Source: M3007 sp964539805 (lineage in GTDB: Bacteria > Bacteroidota > Bacteroidia > Chitinophagales > Saprospiraceae). Taken from it: DNA of 64,000 nt. A program made the translations under genes and the position numbers. Where the stretch lies: the NCBI GenBank assembly GCA_964539805.1, contig CAZIKN010000011.1, forward strand, positions 1 through 64,000, read 5' to 3'. Shown in pieces: positions 36,501 through 46,341 of this stretch. Under the pieces are notes generated by a model that made no database searches, had not been told where the DNA came from, and saw only the letters and a list, made by a program, of their open reading frames with translations. How positions within the stretch are numbered: the stretch's first letter is position 1; each line of letters opens with the position of its first letter.

Positions 36501-38275
36501 AATCCATCTTTCAATTCTTGTATAGCAATATCTTGCGCACTGTTTTTTTCTATAATTGCTGTTATGTCTGCATTTATTTTGTCAATGTCCGTTTTGATGG
36601 CTGCATCCACCGCCTCTAAGTTTTCAATGCGGATTTTCAAGGCCAATATTGCGCTTTCCAGCAAGGCTTTCAAGGCACCAATTTCGCTGGCAACAAGGGC
36701 TTCTATCTGTTCTTTAGTGAGCAACAGGGCCACTTGCGCCGTCAAGGCTCCCACTTCTGATTCGAGGGCTTTCAAGGCGGCATCCAAATCAGCAAGGGTA
36801 TTTTCCAAGGCGGCAATGGCGTTTTCCAACGCAACCTTGTCTGTTTTCAACTGTGCCACATCAGCCTGTAGTGCAGCGATGAGTGTGGCGATGATGTCCT
36901 TGACCTGGGCTTCCCAGTTGGCGGGCAATGGCCCATTGAACAGGGTTTGGATGGCCGTGATGGCCGTATTGATGGTGCCGATGCTGAGGTCGTGCGCCTT
37001 CACCGTGCCATCTAAGGTATTGAGACTCAAGGTCAAAGCCTCAATTTTGGCTATCCAGGGCTGAATGTTGGTGTTGAAAATATCCAGCACATCCTGACGA
37101 GTGAGGATAATCAGGCTATTTACTTTAGCGATCAGATCACTTAAGCCTTGCAGGAGTTTGTCAATATCGCTGCGGTCCAAAACGCGCTGCTGCTCCAGGG
37201 TAACGATGCGCTGCTCTACCTGTTTTTGCCAAGATTCCAGTTCCTTGATGACCAAAATGACAATCTTGCCAGGCTCCAAATCTTTCAGTTTGTCCTCCAA
37301 TAGTAGTACCCGCGCATTCAGGCTACTCAAATCAGTTGTCAACTGGGTTTGCAACTGATTGATTTTGAGCAACAAGGTATTGTTCAGGTCGCTTAATTTT
37401 GGCTCTATTTCATTGGTTATCAGCGTCTTTATTTCAGTTTCACTAAAAATATGCGGCAGTGCGTCCAAGCGATCTTTTAGGGCCTGTACGTCGTTTTGTA
37501 AACGTTCCAAAGCATCCAAACGGGATTCTACCAATATTTTCCAATCCTTGATGAGCCGCTCCACCTCCGCTGCAATCAATTGCGGGTCAAAGTCTTCCTC
37601 TTCCAATTTTTTTACCCTCGCCAACAAGTCTTTTATGTCCACCGCATGTTGATTCAGCAAAGTCTCATAAGGGGCTACTTTATCCGCTAATTTGTTTAAA
37701 TCACTGATCGTATCCGCCAATTTTTTGGTCAAATCCTTTAGATCCTCATTTACCTTGTCCAATGCGGCTTTGATCTGCGCCAGGTCCTGTTCCACTGTAT
37801 TTTGCCAATCTTTGATGGCATTTAGCACGGCATCGCGTATGGCATCAGGTGAAATAGCATTCACTTTGGCCTCCAAGTCGCGCACCAATAGTTCCAGGGC
37901 GTTTAATCGGCCGTCCGTCGTGCCGCGCCAATCGGCCAAGGCATCCAGCACGGCTTGCTTAATCTTTTCAGGATCAAGTTTTTGCAAATCAAGGGCCTCT
38001 ATTTTTTTCAATAGATCGGCGGCATCTTTCAACAATTTTTCAAAGCCATTGATCTTGGCCACCGCTGCCGTCAGATGCACCTCAAGACTCTGTACCGTGC
38101 CTTGGGTGTTTTCCCTAAAAGTCTCAAAATCGGAACGCACGTCCCCCTTGAACGATTCGGGGTCAAAATCGCCCAAGCGGGCCTGCAAATCGGCCATGTC
38201 CTGCGCCAAGCGGGCGACAATTACTTCGATGGGGTCATCTCCATCCCGACGGGTGATATTATCTTCGGCGAGCAT
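33521..38275 (-). CDS. 1584-aa coiled-coil fibre/tether candidate of the eCIS
   Basis: Residues 1-660 are almost pure heptad coiled coil broken by a recurring module that carries Trp at 116, 157, 245, 349, 407, 454 and 622 (for example SPDAIRDAVLNAIKDWQNTV, DPQLIAAEVERLIKDWKILV). From ~665 a globular domain begins (GLRLARRCLTGWGIVNGLDI) and runs to ~1230 with baseplate-like EYRRAKMRQTDYHLSYHASD. The C-terminal ~350 residues are Cys-rich Ig-like domains (RIELDVDVAKDC, NPCCNAEWEELIAVCC). No signal peptide. Position between tape-measure and baseplate genes suggests a tail-fibre or surface-binding role; inferred. Confidence 0.7.
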   Translation of the reverse strand: MLAEDNITRRDGDDPIEVIVARLAQDMADLQARLGDFDPESFKGDVRSDFETFRENTQGTVQSLEVHLTAAVAKINGFEKLLKDAADLLKKIEALDLQKLDPEKIKQAVLDALADWRGTTDGRLNALELLVRDLEAKVNAISPDAIRDAVLNAIKDWQNTVEQDLAQIKAALDKVNEDLKDLTKKLADTISDLNKLADKVAPYETLLNQHAVDIKDLLARVKKLEEEDFDPQLIAAEVERLIKDWKILVESRLDALERLQNDVQALKDRLDALPHIFSETEIKTLITNEIEPKLSDLNNTLLLKINQLQTQLTTDLSSLNARVLLLEDKLKDLEPGKIVILVIKELESWQKQVEQRIVTLEQQRVLDRSDIDKLLQGLSDLIAKVNSLIILTRQDVLDIFNTNIQPWIAKIEALTLSLNTLDGTVKAHDLSIGTINTAITAIQTLFNGPLPANWEAQVKDIIATLIAALQADVAQLKTDKVALENAIAALENTLADLDAALKALESEVGALTAQVALLLTKEQIEALVASEIGALKALLESAILALKIRIENLEAVDAAIKTDIDKINADITAIIEKNSAQDIAIQELKDGLTALQHKVDNLPPIPKAEDIVKEVETIIVQWKTEIEVQIDDLVKCCNEGKEKIQTIENEIADIKKQIKNSEVSAIGLRLARRCLTGWGIVNGLDILSDDTCSIHLSKGSGITPRGILAHACESLYFTHYRKFVTAANDPVFKNYDVWELLVWETLGIEPGEAVPDNIEPLTPQTGKESETPFIADKAILLLPGDDSNHYLLLKIEDLIALQGKTAAVQKLMGDEGFDPDMQFSESFSPLDAIPTEDDLYKAFNPVMLLPEIPLFRFGFRPPDECDPEELDDPNFPPICKLDDMYETWLPIIKDAFSRVDKWTKVVMDQYHELLFPQLDVAVFEEKRALLFEKWGAFLSHNQNALPEKRRKYYVQYFYDWARDLLAGYHELRSELQILMAEFCLCRPDLLLEQRPYLMLGPAVRPNHDGLSAPLRDAFHQPPIYNGNAIRLETCRLYYRRQFEMIEGFYLPDYQDDAGMPCWCKHDDAAWKPDFSRLRITPGKGYIHALSRQSLPFYYPLAPNMESLHFYWEYRRAKMRQTDYHLSYHASDADDSYSNRPEVVRPLFYSLDAHDFYRVEGATGKWEIALNEKIKGTPGEILQYMVKRYNLDFEVVEVDLSCNQCRFLSQKYPLPNVTPQEFFHSFRQDLMGAEHLAGVPKGGTFIIVTERLPIEGMIFDGKTPYTVVADFALPYRCCPEKPAECRIELDVDVAKDCTNGQRVVRPSIKFANPTSNNLSLFVDGVEKAAIDISNKKQNVKFALDAISFPADGKQHKIKVLDKENPCCNAEWEELIAVCCTINVTAVVAQGNCVAGKRNVKLTIQKAGTGSSSGFNIEVDGKPYPFGTPDSYAYGSGAKTELTIELTGNADAQNIEIIDALNSDCRGRVSVTVPKCPCAMTVQVKRLNRTNNGVMMELVVNTENPESSEFSFSYTGVNVDIQRVFAYNKSGPTSTFQIEVPISELEHRIIVRDMKNTACRAETTFIPIEFIVNRPSTPRKPSKPKK

Positions 38276-38379
38276 ATTTTTTTATGTTGATTTTCGACGT
38301 TTACAATTTTTTTTCAACGTTTAGCAAGGCTAAATCAATTGGTTCAGCATCCTGCCATTACAACTCAATTCAATCAAAA

Positions 38380-41300
38380 TCAGCAACCTACACATTTATC
38401 TGATGGCAATTCAGCATCGCACAAACAAGTGCAGGGCATGGTATTCAACAGATCAATAAGGGCATTGGCAGCATCCGTAACATGGCATTCACTGGGGCTG
38501 CATTTGGCCTTTTCGATGAGCCATTTCCGATAGGCATCTTCAAACAGGTACATATCATTCAGGTCAATCCAACAAAAACGGATGGCAATGTGGGAGGGCG
38601 TTTCTGCACGGAAAGTCTGCTCAAAAAAGTAGCGGAAATCCGCGTGTTTAAAGCGCGATGTCCAGTTGGGCAACACCACCGTGAGCCAAAATGAATACGG
38701 GTCGTACGGCGTTTCCTTGGGGTCGCAGCCCAGCGGTATCTGGAGCAGTTTGTCCTTGGGGTCATTGGGGCGGAGCAGGATATGCTCTATCAGGTGGAAG
38801 CCTTCCACTTCTCCTTTGCCGGGCTGCACAAGGTCTTGCAAGAGCACCAACAGCCTTTTTGCCTCTTCTTCGCCCATTAGATCACTAATGAGTTCATTAT
38901 CGGTCAGCGTAAAGCGAACTACCCACTTATCCGGATCGGCTGCGGATACTTCTGCCTTATAAAGATTTGATTTCCAAATATTTTTGTACAATTCGGTCAC
39001 CTTTTCCTGCGCCTTTTTTTGGCTGTTGTATTTCAGGCTGAACAAAATTGGACCAGCCTGAATGGGATTATCCAAGGCATCAAGGGCAATTAGCCTGCGT
39101 TTTAGTACGATGCGGTATTGGGCAGTGCCTTGCTTGGTTTGCGATGACACAATATCTAAGCGGTAGGGCGGCTCGGCAATGAGCGAACGCTGGGAGAAGT
39201 CGTCAATGCCCGTCAGGCGGCTGACCCGTTTTTTCACGCCAGCCACATTGTTGGTCAGCCACACATCGGGCTGGTGGTTTACAGGATTGAGTTTGCGGTA
39301 GTTGTAGCCGCGCCCGCGATCGTGCGAAAGCTGGGCCACTTCGCGCAAAAAACGCGCCTTGTCCGATAAATAACTGTCAAAATCTTGTCTCCACGGCGTA
39401 TCCTCCGGTTCGCCGTCGGGCATGAGCAATGCATGCACATAATCTGTGAAGGACTCACCAAAACGGGCGAGCAGGTGGTCCAATAAGCGATCACGGTGCG
39501 CGCGACGGTGTGCGGGCGTTTCGGCTGCGGCCAGCAGGGCTTTTTGATAATTATTACTTGGATCCGCAGCGTATTTTGCCCAGAAATAATCCTGCAAACC
39601 ACCAGCGTAAACCTCATATTGTTTTGGGTCCAAGGCCTGGTACAAGGCCGTTCTAAAAGCGTAAAAACCCGTGAATTGGGTAGTATTTTGTGCCATATTG
39701 CCCAATGCTGTACGCACGGCAACGCGTTCCGGTTCTGGCACAGCCTGCCCGATGGCCAAGGTCCAATCCTGTTGCGTGGCCTCGAAAGCAGCCTGGTTTT
39801 CAATCAGTTCGCGTATGCCCGGCACTTCGTATAGGGCAGGCAGTAAGCGGGTGGCCGCCAAGGGGTCTTGGTCAATGCTAAGCAATTGGTTTACCTGACC
39901 CAATTGTGCCAGGTAAGCAGCCAAAATCTGATCGAAAAAGGCTAAATAGGCCTGTAATTGGCGAGCTTGTGCCCTGCGTAGCGGCGCAGTATCATTGGGT
40001 AATGTGTTGTCACCTACGGTGTATATATCCGGAAGGTCATATTGTACACTTCGGTAATCGCTCAGGTCGGAGCGGTGTATGCCTCCCTCGGGCAGATGCC
40101 CTCCTGGTTCTGCGCACACCGCGCAGTTTTGGGTCAGGTTTAGCCATTCAATGTGCTCATGCAGTGCATTTTCGCTCATCTTTATGCCCGTAATGGCACC
40201 TTTGCTGACATAAAAGCAGGAATCACAAAGGTCAATTACGCGTTTAACAAAAGGTGCTGACTGGTTATCGCCTTGTTTTTTGATCTTGTACACCGCTTTT
40301 TCTCCAAAAGTAGCCCCTGGTTCTTCTGGCCACTCTTTTACTTTCAGTTCGCGCACGCCCAACACGCCGGCTGTTTCCATAGCGATGCGTACGAGATCAG
40401 AGTGATAAAACTCGGATAGTAGTTGTGCCTGCTCCAATTCAGCGTTATCCAAAAAGCCGTTTTGGAGCAGTGGGCCGTCATATATCTCATCACAGCGCAG
40501 GCCCAGGTTGCGCATTTGTTTGAAGGTGTGGAAATGCAGGGTAGGCGTGAGGTATTCCTGAAAACGCCAGATCACTTCTGCCATCACCTTGCGCTCATCG
40601 GCATCGGGAGATACATCCAAGTGTAGGCAAAACTGCACCGGCTTTTGCTGTACAACCTGTGGCTGCAAAAAATCCTCGCACAGGGCGCGGTTTTCGTGCA
40701 GGCGTTTCATGGCGCGGTTGACCACCTCCTCCACGGCCTTGGGGTTGGCGGTGTTCACGGTGTCGTCCATATCAAGGGTGATGTGGTAGATACCGTTTAG
40801 GGCGATGGGGTCGGGGTAAAATTCATGGGCTTCACGGCGATCAAGGGTAAGGCCGTTAACGCCATACGCACAAAAATGATCTTGGATGTAAGCGATCAAC
40901 ACCTTGCATATAATATCGTCTTTGCGATCAAGTTCAATCAACAATTGTGGAATAAGCGGACTGTCCTGGTCTAATCTAAATGCATCATAGAGAAAGGTAC
41001 TGAGGGCTATTTTTGATAGCTTATGTTCTACTTTATTGTTGATAGTTGGAGCATAACTACTCAATAAAGCATTGCTGTGAACTTTAATATCAGTTCTTTC
41101 TGGCAAATCTAAAGTGACGATTTGTATAAAATCATCAAAATCAATAGCGTCTGCAGCGGCTTTACTTAATGCAGATTTTTTCACCTTTTTGTTTCCTGTG
41201 CTTGACTTTATATTTTCTTCAAATTCTACCTTTTCGATATCGCTCCATACCGGATTAGCGCCTGACTTAGGCAGTATAATCCAATATAAATTATGTAAAG

Positions 41301-42597
41301 CCTGGCGAATGGGTGTGTCATCGCCTTTTTGATCCAAATATCGAATGATAGTTTCAAAATCGGCTTTAGTGATTACTTTTTCAAGGCCCTCTGTATAAGC
41401 GGTAATAAGGTCTTTTTGGTCATTAGTCAATAGTGTTGCTTTTTTATTTTCTAAATAACCATTGATACGAGCAATCAACAAGCCATCTTTTTGATACAAA
41501 TCGCGATTTTGAGGCTCATTAAAAAAGACCGTAACCAACTGCTTAATTGAACCGATATCAGTAATATCTTCAAACACGTCTTTATCAAACTCCAACAATA
41601 AGCCTTGCAAAATTTTATCATCATTGTCAATGATAGAATAGTCAGCATAATCTTCATCCGTAACCGCGGTATTGAGTCCTGCCAATTGAAAACTCCGATG
41701 CAGCCTTTTAAAGTTATTGGAATCGTAAGCATTTAGGTCATAGGCTTTATATTTGTCCGTCAGGTCAGCCCACTCTGTAGGGAAAGGTGGGAACTCATCC
41801 GTAGGTTCTTTATACAGGTCTAGGTAGTATTCCGCATTTTGAGCAGTTATTTCAAGATCAGCGTTTAAAAAGCCGCTTTGTTTTGCAAAAAAGCCCTTTA
41901 GTTCCAGATGCTTAAGTGCTGCCAGTCCTTGTAATTTTTTGACTTTAATCCTGTCTGCTCTATCTATAATTTCTATTTTAACTTCATCAATTAATGTTTG
42001 ATAATCTATCAACTTTGGATTACGCTCCAAACTTCTAAGATAATCGGTGAGGCATTTTTGATATTTGGGATAGTCTTTTGCATCATAACTTGTAAGCAAT
42101 TTTTTCAATAGTTCTTCCACTTTAGATTGATCCCATTTGAACTCTTCATTCATCAATTTCGGAAGGAGCCAGCCTGTTCGGTACAACATCATCACAATTT
42201 CCTTAGGCTCAGCCTTGCGCAGCCAGGCATTTTTCACCCCCTTTACATCTATCAATAATTTGCGGAAATCACGCTCCGTCACGGGCGCGTTGGGCAATAC
42301 TGCTATGGCATCAAACCAGGTTTTTTGGTTTGGGTTTTTAGGGGTTAAAATATCAGCCACCGGAATCATGCGCGTGCGGTAGCCAAGATCAGTTATGGCA
42401 TAACAAAGCAGTTCAAGCATTGTTATGCCCGGATCATGAGCATTAAAGTCCGTCCAAAGCGCTGTGGCTAAGTTTTCCAAATGCTTTATGCCCTCTGCGC
42501 GAAGCAGGTCAAAATCAAGCGAAGGATGGTCTGGACGACCTTTGGGTATGGTGGTGACAGGTACAGTCATGGACTTGGGTTTAGAGCTGTTTGGCAT
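38380..42597 (-). CDS. Large eCIS baseplate wedge protein (Afp12-like)
   Basis: 1405 aa. The N-terminus DFDLLRAEGIKHLENLATAL and WTDFNAHDPGITMLELLCYA are the standard opening of Bacteroidota baseplate-wedge proteins. A long insertion (residues ~130-560, AT-rich codons) precedes EVVNRAMKRLHENRALCEDF, ARQLQAYLAFFDQILAAYLA and the C-terminal module FHLIEHILLRPND...FWLTVVLPNWTSRF. It ends in a CxCxC-type tail (CTCLCDAEL). It overlaps the next baseplate gene by 17 nt, so the two are translationally coupled and should form the wedge heterodimer. Confidence 0.85.
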   Translation of the reverse strand: MPNSSKPKSMTVPVTTIPKGRPDHPSLDFDLLRAEGIKHLENLATALWTDFNAHDPGITMLELLCYAITDLGYRTRMIPVADILTPKNPNQKTWFDAIAVLPNAPVTERDFRKLLIDVKGVKNAWLRKAEPKEIVMMLYRTGWLLPKLMNEEFKWDQSKVEELLKKLLTSYDAKDYPKYQKCLTDYLRSLERNPKLIDYQTLIDEVKIEIIDRADRIKVKKLQGLAALKHLELKGFFAKQSGFLNADLEITAQNAEYYLDLYKEPTDEFPPFPTEWADLTDKYKAYDLNAYDSNNFKRLHRSFQLAGLNTAVTDEDYADYSIIDNDDKILQGLLLEFDKDVFEDITDIGSIKQLVTVFFNEPQNRDLYQKDGLLIARINGYLENKKATLLTNDQKDLITAYTEGLEKVITKADFETIIRYLDQKGDDTPIRQALHNLYWIILPKSGANPVWSDIEKVEFEENIKSSTGNKKVKKSALSKAAADAIDFDDFIQIVTLDLPERTDIKVHSNALLSSYAPTINNKVEHKLSKIALSTFLYDAFRLDQDSPLIPQLLIELDRKDDIICKVLIAYIQDHFCAYGVNGLTLDRREAHEFYPDPIALNGIYHITLDMDDTVNTANPKAVEEVVNRAMKRLHENRALCEDFLQPQVVQQKPVQFCLHLDVSPDADERKVMAEVIWRFQEYLTPTLHFHTFKQMRNLGLRCDEIYDGPLLQNGFLDNAELEQAQLLSEFYHSDLVRIAMETAGVLGVRELKVKEWPEEPGATFGEKAVYKIKKQGDNQSAPFVKRVIDLCDSCFYVSKGAITGIKMSENALHEHIEWLNLTQNCAVCAEPGGHLPEGGIHRSDLSDYRSVQYDLPDIYTVGDNTLPNDTAPLRRAQARQLQAYLAFFDQILAAYLAQLGQVNQLLSIDQDPLAATRLLPALYEVPGIRELIENQAAFEATQQDWTLAIGQAVPEPERVAVRTALGNMAQNTTQFTGFYAFRTALYQALDPKQYEVYAGGLQDYFWAKYAADPSNNYQKALLAAAETPAHRRAHRDRLLDHLLARFGESFTDYVHALLMPDGEPEDTPWRQDFDSYLSDKARFLREVAQLSHDRGRGYNYRKLNPVNHQPDVWLTNNVAGVKKRVSRLTGIDDFSQRSLIAEPPYRLDIVSSQTKQGTAQYRIVLKRRLIALDALDNPIQAGPILFSLKYNSQKKAQEKVTELYKNIWKSNLYKAEVSAADPDKWVVRFTLTDNELISDLMGEEEAKRLLVLLQDLVQPGKGEVEGFHLIEHILLRPNDPKDKLLQIPLGCDPKETPYDPYSFWLTVVLPNWTSRFKHADFRYFFEQTFRAETPSHIAIRFCWIDLNDMYLFEDAYRKWLIEKAKCSPSECHVTDAANALIDLLNTMPCTCLCDAELPSDKCVGC

Positions 42598-45500
42598 TAA
42601 TGAGGTGGTAGGGAGCCGTGGTCAAGATGGCATGGTCTGCTTCGGGGCGTATATCTTCTCCTTCACCTGTACCAGCCGGATAAACTTTGCCGCTTTTAGT
42701 TAACATCATTTTCTCTACGTAATCTATGTAGGGACGGTCTTCCACAAAACGAATTATGGCGCTTTTGCGCAAGCCTCGCCCAAAAGTGGGTGCTGCATTG
42801 GTATTTGAGCGCCAGGGAGCGAGGTAAATACTCAATTCCTGCGAGAGTTTTATGCTAAACAATGCCTCATCAACCCCTTTTCTAAATTTCACTTCCAGTT
42901 CTATCTGAAGGGTTTCATATTGGGGATTGACTAATTGCAGCCATTTAAAATCGCCATACGGCTGGTTTAAAAAGAGATTGGCTTGTTGGTTGAGGTAGTC
43001 GCGCATTTCATCCAAGTCTCCTTTGGGAAAACGCGGCATATCAAGCGCCTTGCCTGATCTTTTTTGCAGATCAGGAATGAGGGCCAGGGTAACAAAGCCC
43101 GGGGCAAGTTCGCTGGCTGGTGTGGTTTTGTATTGCGTATGGTTGATGCATTTAACAGTGGCTACTTCTGGATATTTTTGCATGATCAGGTGCTCATAAT
43201 CCCAAGCAGTAATGGCCCTGTTACGGTGGCGCAACCGCTCGCTGATTCGTTGGTAAAAAATATTACCAGATATTTCAGCTGCCCGCCCGTCAAAAGTGGG
43301 TGCGGGCTGTTCTATTTTTTTTACACTGGAGCGGCTGATATTCAATTTGGAAATAGTCATAGCAGCCTGGCCTTCAACAAGATGTACAGGGTCAATACCC
43401 GTGTCCATGAGCAAACTTGCTTCCAATACCTGCGCTCGCAGGTGCACAAGATCGGGTAGAGCCGAGGCTCCCTTGCTTGTGCCGGTTTCTGTTTTTGCCG
43501 AAACGCGCAACCACATTAGTGCCGGATTAAGCAAAGTATTGCCATTGCTCGAAATATCTTCTGGTACGGCAATCTGCAAAAGGCCCGAACGGGTAAAACG
43601 CCGTGTGGTATCCAGCAATATTTTATCTTCTGGAATGGACTCCCATAAATTGTTCTCTTTAAGGTAGGCCCAGTGTAACAGCGGCACATCACGATCGGTA
43701 TCCCGTTCTGACCCTTCAAGTGTTTGAGCCAAAAGGGATAGGTTTGATCCTGGAGTTAGTTGGTTGATGCCAATAAGCAAGTGCCCTTCTATATTGTCAA
43801 TTCCGTTTGCACGGGTGTAATCTGGGAACAAACAAAATTCATACGGGCGCAAGCTGATAGGGTCTATTTGATAATTTGGCCTTGTTTCATAGCCATCAAA
43901 GGGATGTATATAGAAAAATTCATCTATGTTATGCTCCATTACCTGATCGGATGAAACATAGTCCATTTTGATGGAGTTGAAGGTAGGGGTGTAAGGTGGG
44001 TTAGGAAGATCAACTGACTCTGGATTGGTATTTTGTGCAGCCAACATAGATTTATGGGCCAAGCGCTCAGCAAAAGTACTATGACCAAAATCACCCTGAA
44101 AACTGAAACGCATGAAACCTCTATTGATAGAAGGGTCAAATTGTTGGAATATATTAGATTCTTTACTTCTATTTAAATTATTAAATTTGTAAAAAAGAGT
44201 CTCTTTAATAAAATAAGGGATCCCAAGCATGATTAAAGACCTTGAGTCCAGATTGGAAAGGTCTATTACATTTGTTGAAAAGGTGTTATCTACCAGGAAT
44301 TCAACATCCATCAACCCATTGAATGCGGGTTCTATGTAATAATAACTACCATATTTGCCTTTTGTACCCACCCAATCAAAGGATAACTTTACAAAGTCCA
44401 ATTTTTTCAAAAAAGCAGACTTGTTGCCGATATACATTTTGGAGCCTTTAGGAACGGTGGCCCCAAACGGCAAAATTTGCTGAGTTCCATCAAATAAGCC
44501 ATTATCCGTTTGTATAATCAAACTCTTACTTACACCTTCAGCCCTCACCCCTACTTTTATTTGAGAACTATACGATTTGAGTAAAGCCTCATAAGGGCTG
44601 TTCAAACTACGGAATGCCTCTTTTTTAATGTAAACTTTCACAGCGGGAAGTTCTGTCATGTTACTTCCTTCTACAGGTTCAAGTGCATCAAAATCAGCAG
44701 GCAAAAAAACCTGGATATTCAGGGTAGAACTGCCTGATTCCCATACCATTGCATAAGATGCTTGCGAAAATGGGGCTGGGGTATGAAAAACCGTATTGAT
44801 AGGTGCTATCCGAGTATTTATATCCTTAAAATCAGCATCTGTAAAAAACCTGTCGGTATAATCTAAATTGCCAGGAGCATCAACCAAAACAGGCGCGTCC
44901 AATTTTACCCATTCTTTTTGGGTAGAAACTGCTACGCCTAAGTTATCGGTCAATTTCCCCTGCAAACCCGTGAAAATCGGATTGGTAATGCCTTCTATTT
45001 TGATATTGATCCATCTGTTTCCCTCTTCCAGCCACAATTGGGGCGAAGCAATGGCAAAGCCTATTTCCGGTTCGTCCAATAAACCATCATCCCCAAATAC
45101 CCGATGCGGGGTACTGCCATCCGGCACAAAAGCGCTCGCTAATAGGGACTTGTTGAAATCATTATAGTCCAACACCCCGTTGAAAGACAATTTCTTCGGC
45201 ACAAATACTGTCTTCACCTCCTCCACCTGCGCTTTTGTAATGACCCAATCCTGCAAGGTTTCATAGTACATGGGCTGGCCGTTTTTGTCCTTCCCGCCCA
45301 GCAGGAGGGTGCCTTTTTCAATGAGTTCCTGATCGAAATTTTTGGCCAAGGTGAAGATCAAATGGACATGGTCCGGTTCAGCCTTGCGCCGATCAAGGCA
45401 AAGGATATTCTCATAATAATAATCCAATTGTTTTTTTACCAACTCATTAAGGCTGTCCTGTGCATAGCGAAACAGGCGCAAAAAAGTCATAAAAAGCGTA

Positions 45501-46300
45501 ATATGAGGCTGCGCTATACGGTAAGCCTCGCTCTCTGGCTTGTCCATAAGGGCCAGTTCGGCATCAAAGGCTGCCTGACCGCGATGCGCTATCAGCAGGT
45601 ACGCATTGTAAAAGGTGATAAACAGCCCTCGCAGTTTTTCGCGATTGATTTTAATGTCTGGTTTGATGAGATCGTAATGTTTTCTATTGGGAATGCCCCA
45701 GCGGTTGTCAGAAGCGTAGAAGAGGTTGTAGCGTTCATGGACCAATTTGTCGTCAGCGGCTTTGTGCAAGGCGATCAATTTTTGCAAGGCTCCTTCCAAC
45801 TCCTCAAAATCACACTGGTTGTCGCGTTTGATAATATTCAGCACCATGCTCTGCATGGGGTGGCTTATGCCCACTAGTTTTACATATATCTCCTCAAGCC
45901 CTTTGGCCATGTCAAATAATACATGGATCAAGTCTCGGTAAAGCGCGGGGGTCGGGTTGGGCTTACCCTTGGCCGGACTGTAATTCTCTATGGAAAAGGC
46001 CAGTTTATAGTCAATATCATCATATTTTCTACGGAGCTCATCGGTATCCAATGATGCCAGTACCGCCAAATAAGTGAGTTTTTCCACCTCCCAAAAGGCG
46101 GACCAATCGCCATCGGGTTGGTTATTTTCATTAATGTAACTCAATTGCAGCGAATAGCGATGAGCCGTTACAATAATATCCTGTATAGAGCGGTCGTCCA
46201 ATTTAAAGTACTCGGGTGTCAGGGCTTTCAACATGCGGTTCACCCTGTTTGTGCCGTTTCTATGAAGCGGATGACGTTGATGTATGGAAATAAGGTTCAT
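42581..46300 (-). CDS. Baseplate J-like eCIS protein (Afp11-like)
   Basis: 1239 aa. The N-terminal half is helical (LTPEYFKLDDRSIQDIIVTA, EVEKLTYLAVLASLDTDELR). The C-terminal part is baseplate-J-like: ISERLRHRNRAITAWDYEHL, FVTLALIPDLQKRSGKALD, and LEVKFRKGVDEALFSIKLSQ followed by FGRGLRKSAIIRFVEDRPYI. Such proteins form the wedge of the baseplate with the overlapping downstream gene. It is upstream of that gene and 41 nt downstream of the gp25-like gene. Confidence 0.85.
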   Translation of the reverse strand: MNLISIHQRHPLHRNGTNRVNRMLKALTPEYFKLDDRSIQDIIVTAHRYSLQLSYINENNQPDGDWSAFWEVEKLTYLAVLASLDTDELRRKYDDIDYKLAFSIENYSPAKGKPNPTPALYRDLIHVLFDMAKGLEEIYVKLVGISHPMQSMVLNIIKRDNQCDFEELEGALQKLIALHKAADDKLVHERYNLFYASDNRWGIPNRKHYDLIKPDIKINREKLRGLFITFYNAYLLIAHRGQAAFDAELALMDKPESEAYRIAQPHITLFMTFLRLFRYAQDSLNELVKKQLDYYYENILCLDRRKAEPDHVHLIFTLAKNFDQELIEKGTLLLGGKDKNGQPMYYETLQDWVITKAQVEEVKTVFVPKKLSFNGVLDYNDFNKSLLASAFVPDGSTPHRVFGDDGLLDEPEIGFAIASPQLWLEEGNRWINIKIEGITNPIFTGLQGKLTDNLGVAVSTQKEWVKLDAPVLVDAPGNLDYTDRFFTDADFKDINTRIAPINTVFHTPAPFSQASYAMVWESGSSTLNIQVFLPADFDALEPVEGSNMTELPAVKVYIKKEAFRSLNSPYEALLKSYSSQIKVGVRAEGVSKSLIIQTDNGLFDGTQQILPFGATVPKGSKMYIGNKSAFLKKLDFVKLSFDWVGTKGKYGSYYYIEPAFNGLMDVEFLVDNTFSTNVIDLSNLDSRSLIMLGIPYFIKETLFYKFNNLNRSKESNIFQQFDPSINRGFMRFSFQGDFGHSTFAERLAHKSMLAAQNTNPESVDLPNPPYTPTFNSIKMDYVSSDQVMEHNIDEFFYIHPFDGYETRPNYQIDPISLRPYEFCLFPDYTRANGIDNIEGHLLIGINQLTPGSNLSLLAQTLEGSERDTDRDVPLLHWAYLKENNLWESIPEDKILLDTTRRFTRSGLLQIAVPEDISSNGNTLLNPALMWLRVSAKTETGTSKGASALPDLVHLRAQVLEASLLMDTGIDPVHLVEGQAAMTISKLNISRSSVKKIEQPAPTFDGRAAEISGNIFYQRISERLRHRNRAITAWDYEHLIMQKYPEVATVKCINHTQYKTTPASELAPGFVTLALIPDLQKRSGKALDMPRFPKGDLDEMRDYLNQQANLFLNQPYGDFKWLQLVNPQYETLQIELEVKFRKGVDEALFSIKLSQELSIYLAPWRSNTNAAPTFGRGLRKSAIIRFVEDRPYIDYVEKMMLTKSGKVYPAGTGEGEDIRPEADHAILTTAPYHLINAKQL

Positions 46301-46341
46301 TGCTGATGATGAATTGCAGTTGGGAATATAATTTTTTCTGC

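Noticed and set aside
36456..38324. Several plus-strand frames of 85-210 aa rich in Ser/Ala/Lys
   Set aside because: They are the complement of the heptad coiled coil and share its periodicity; no independent evidence.
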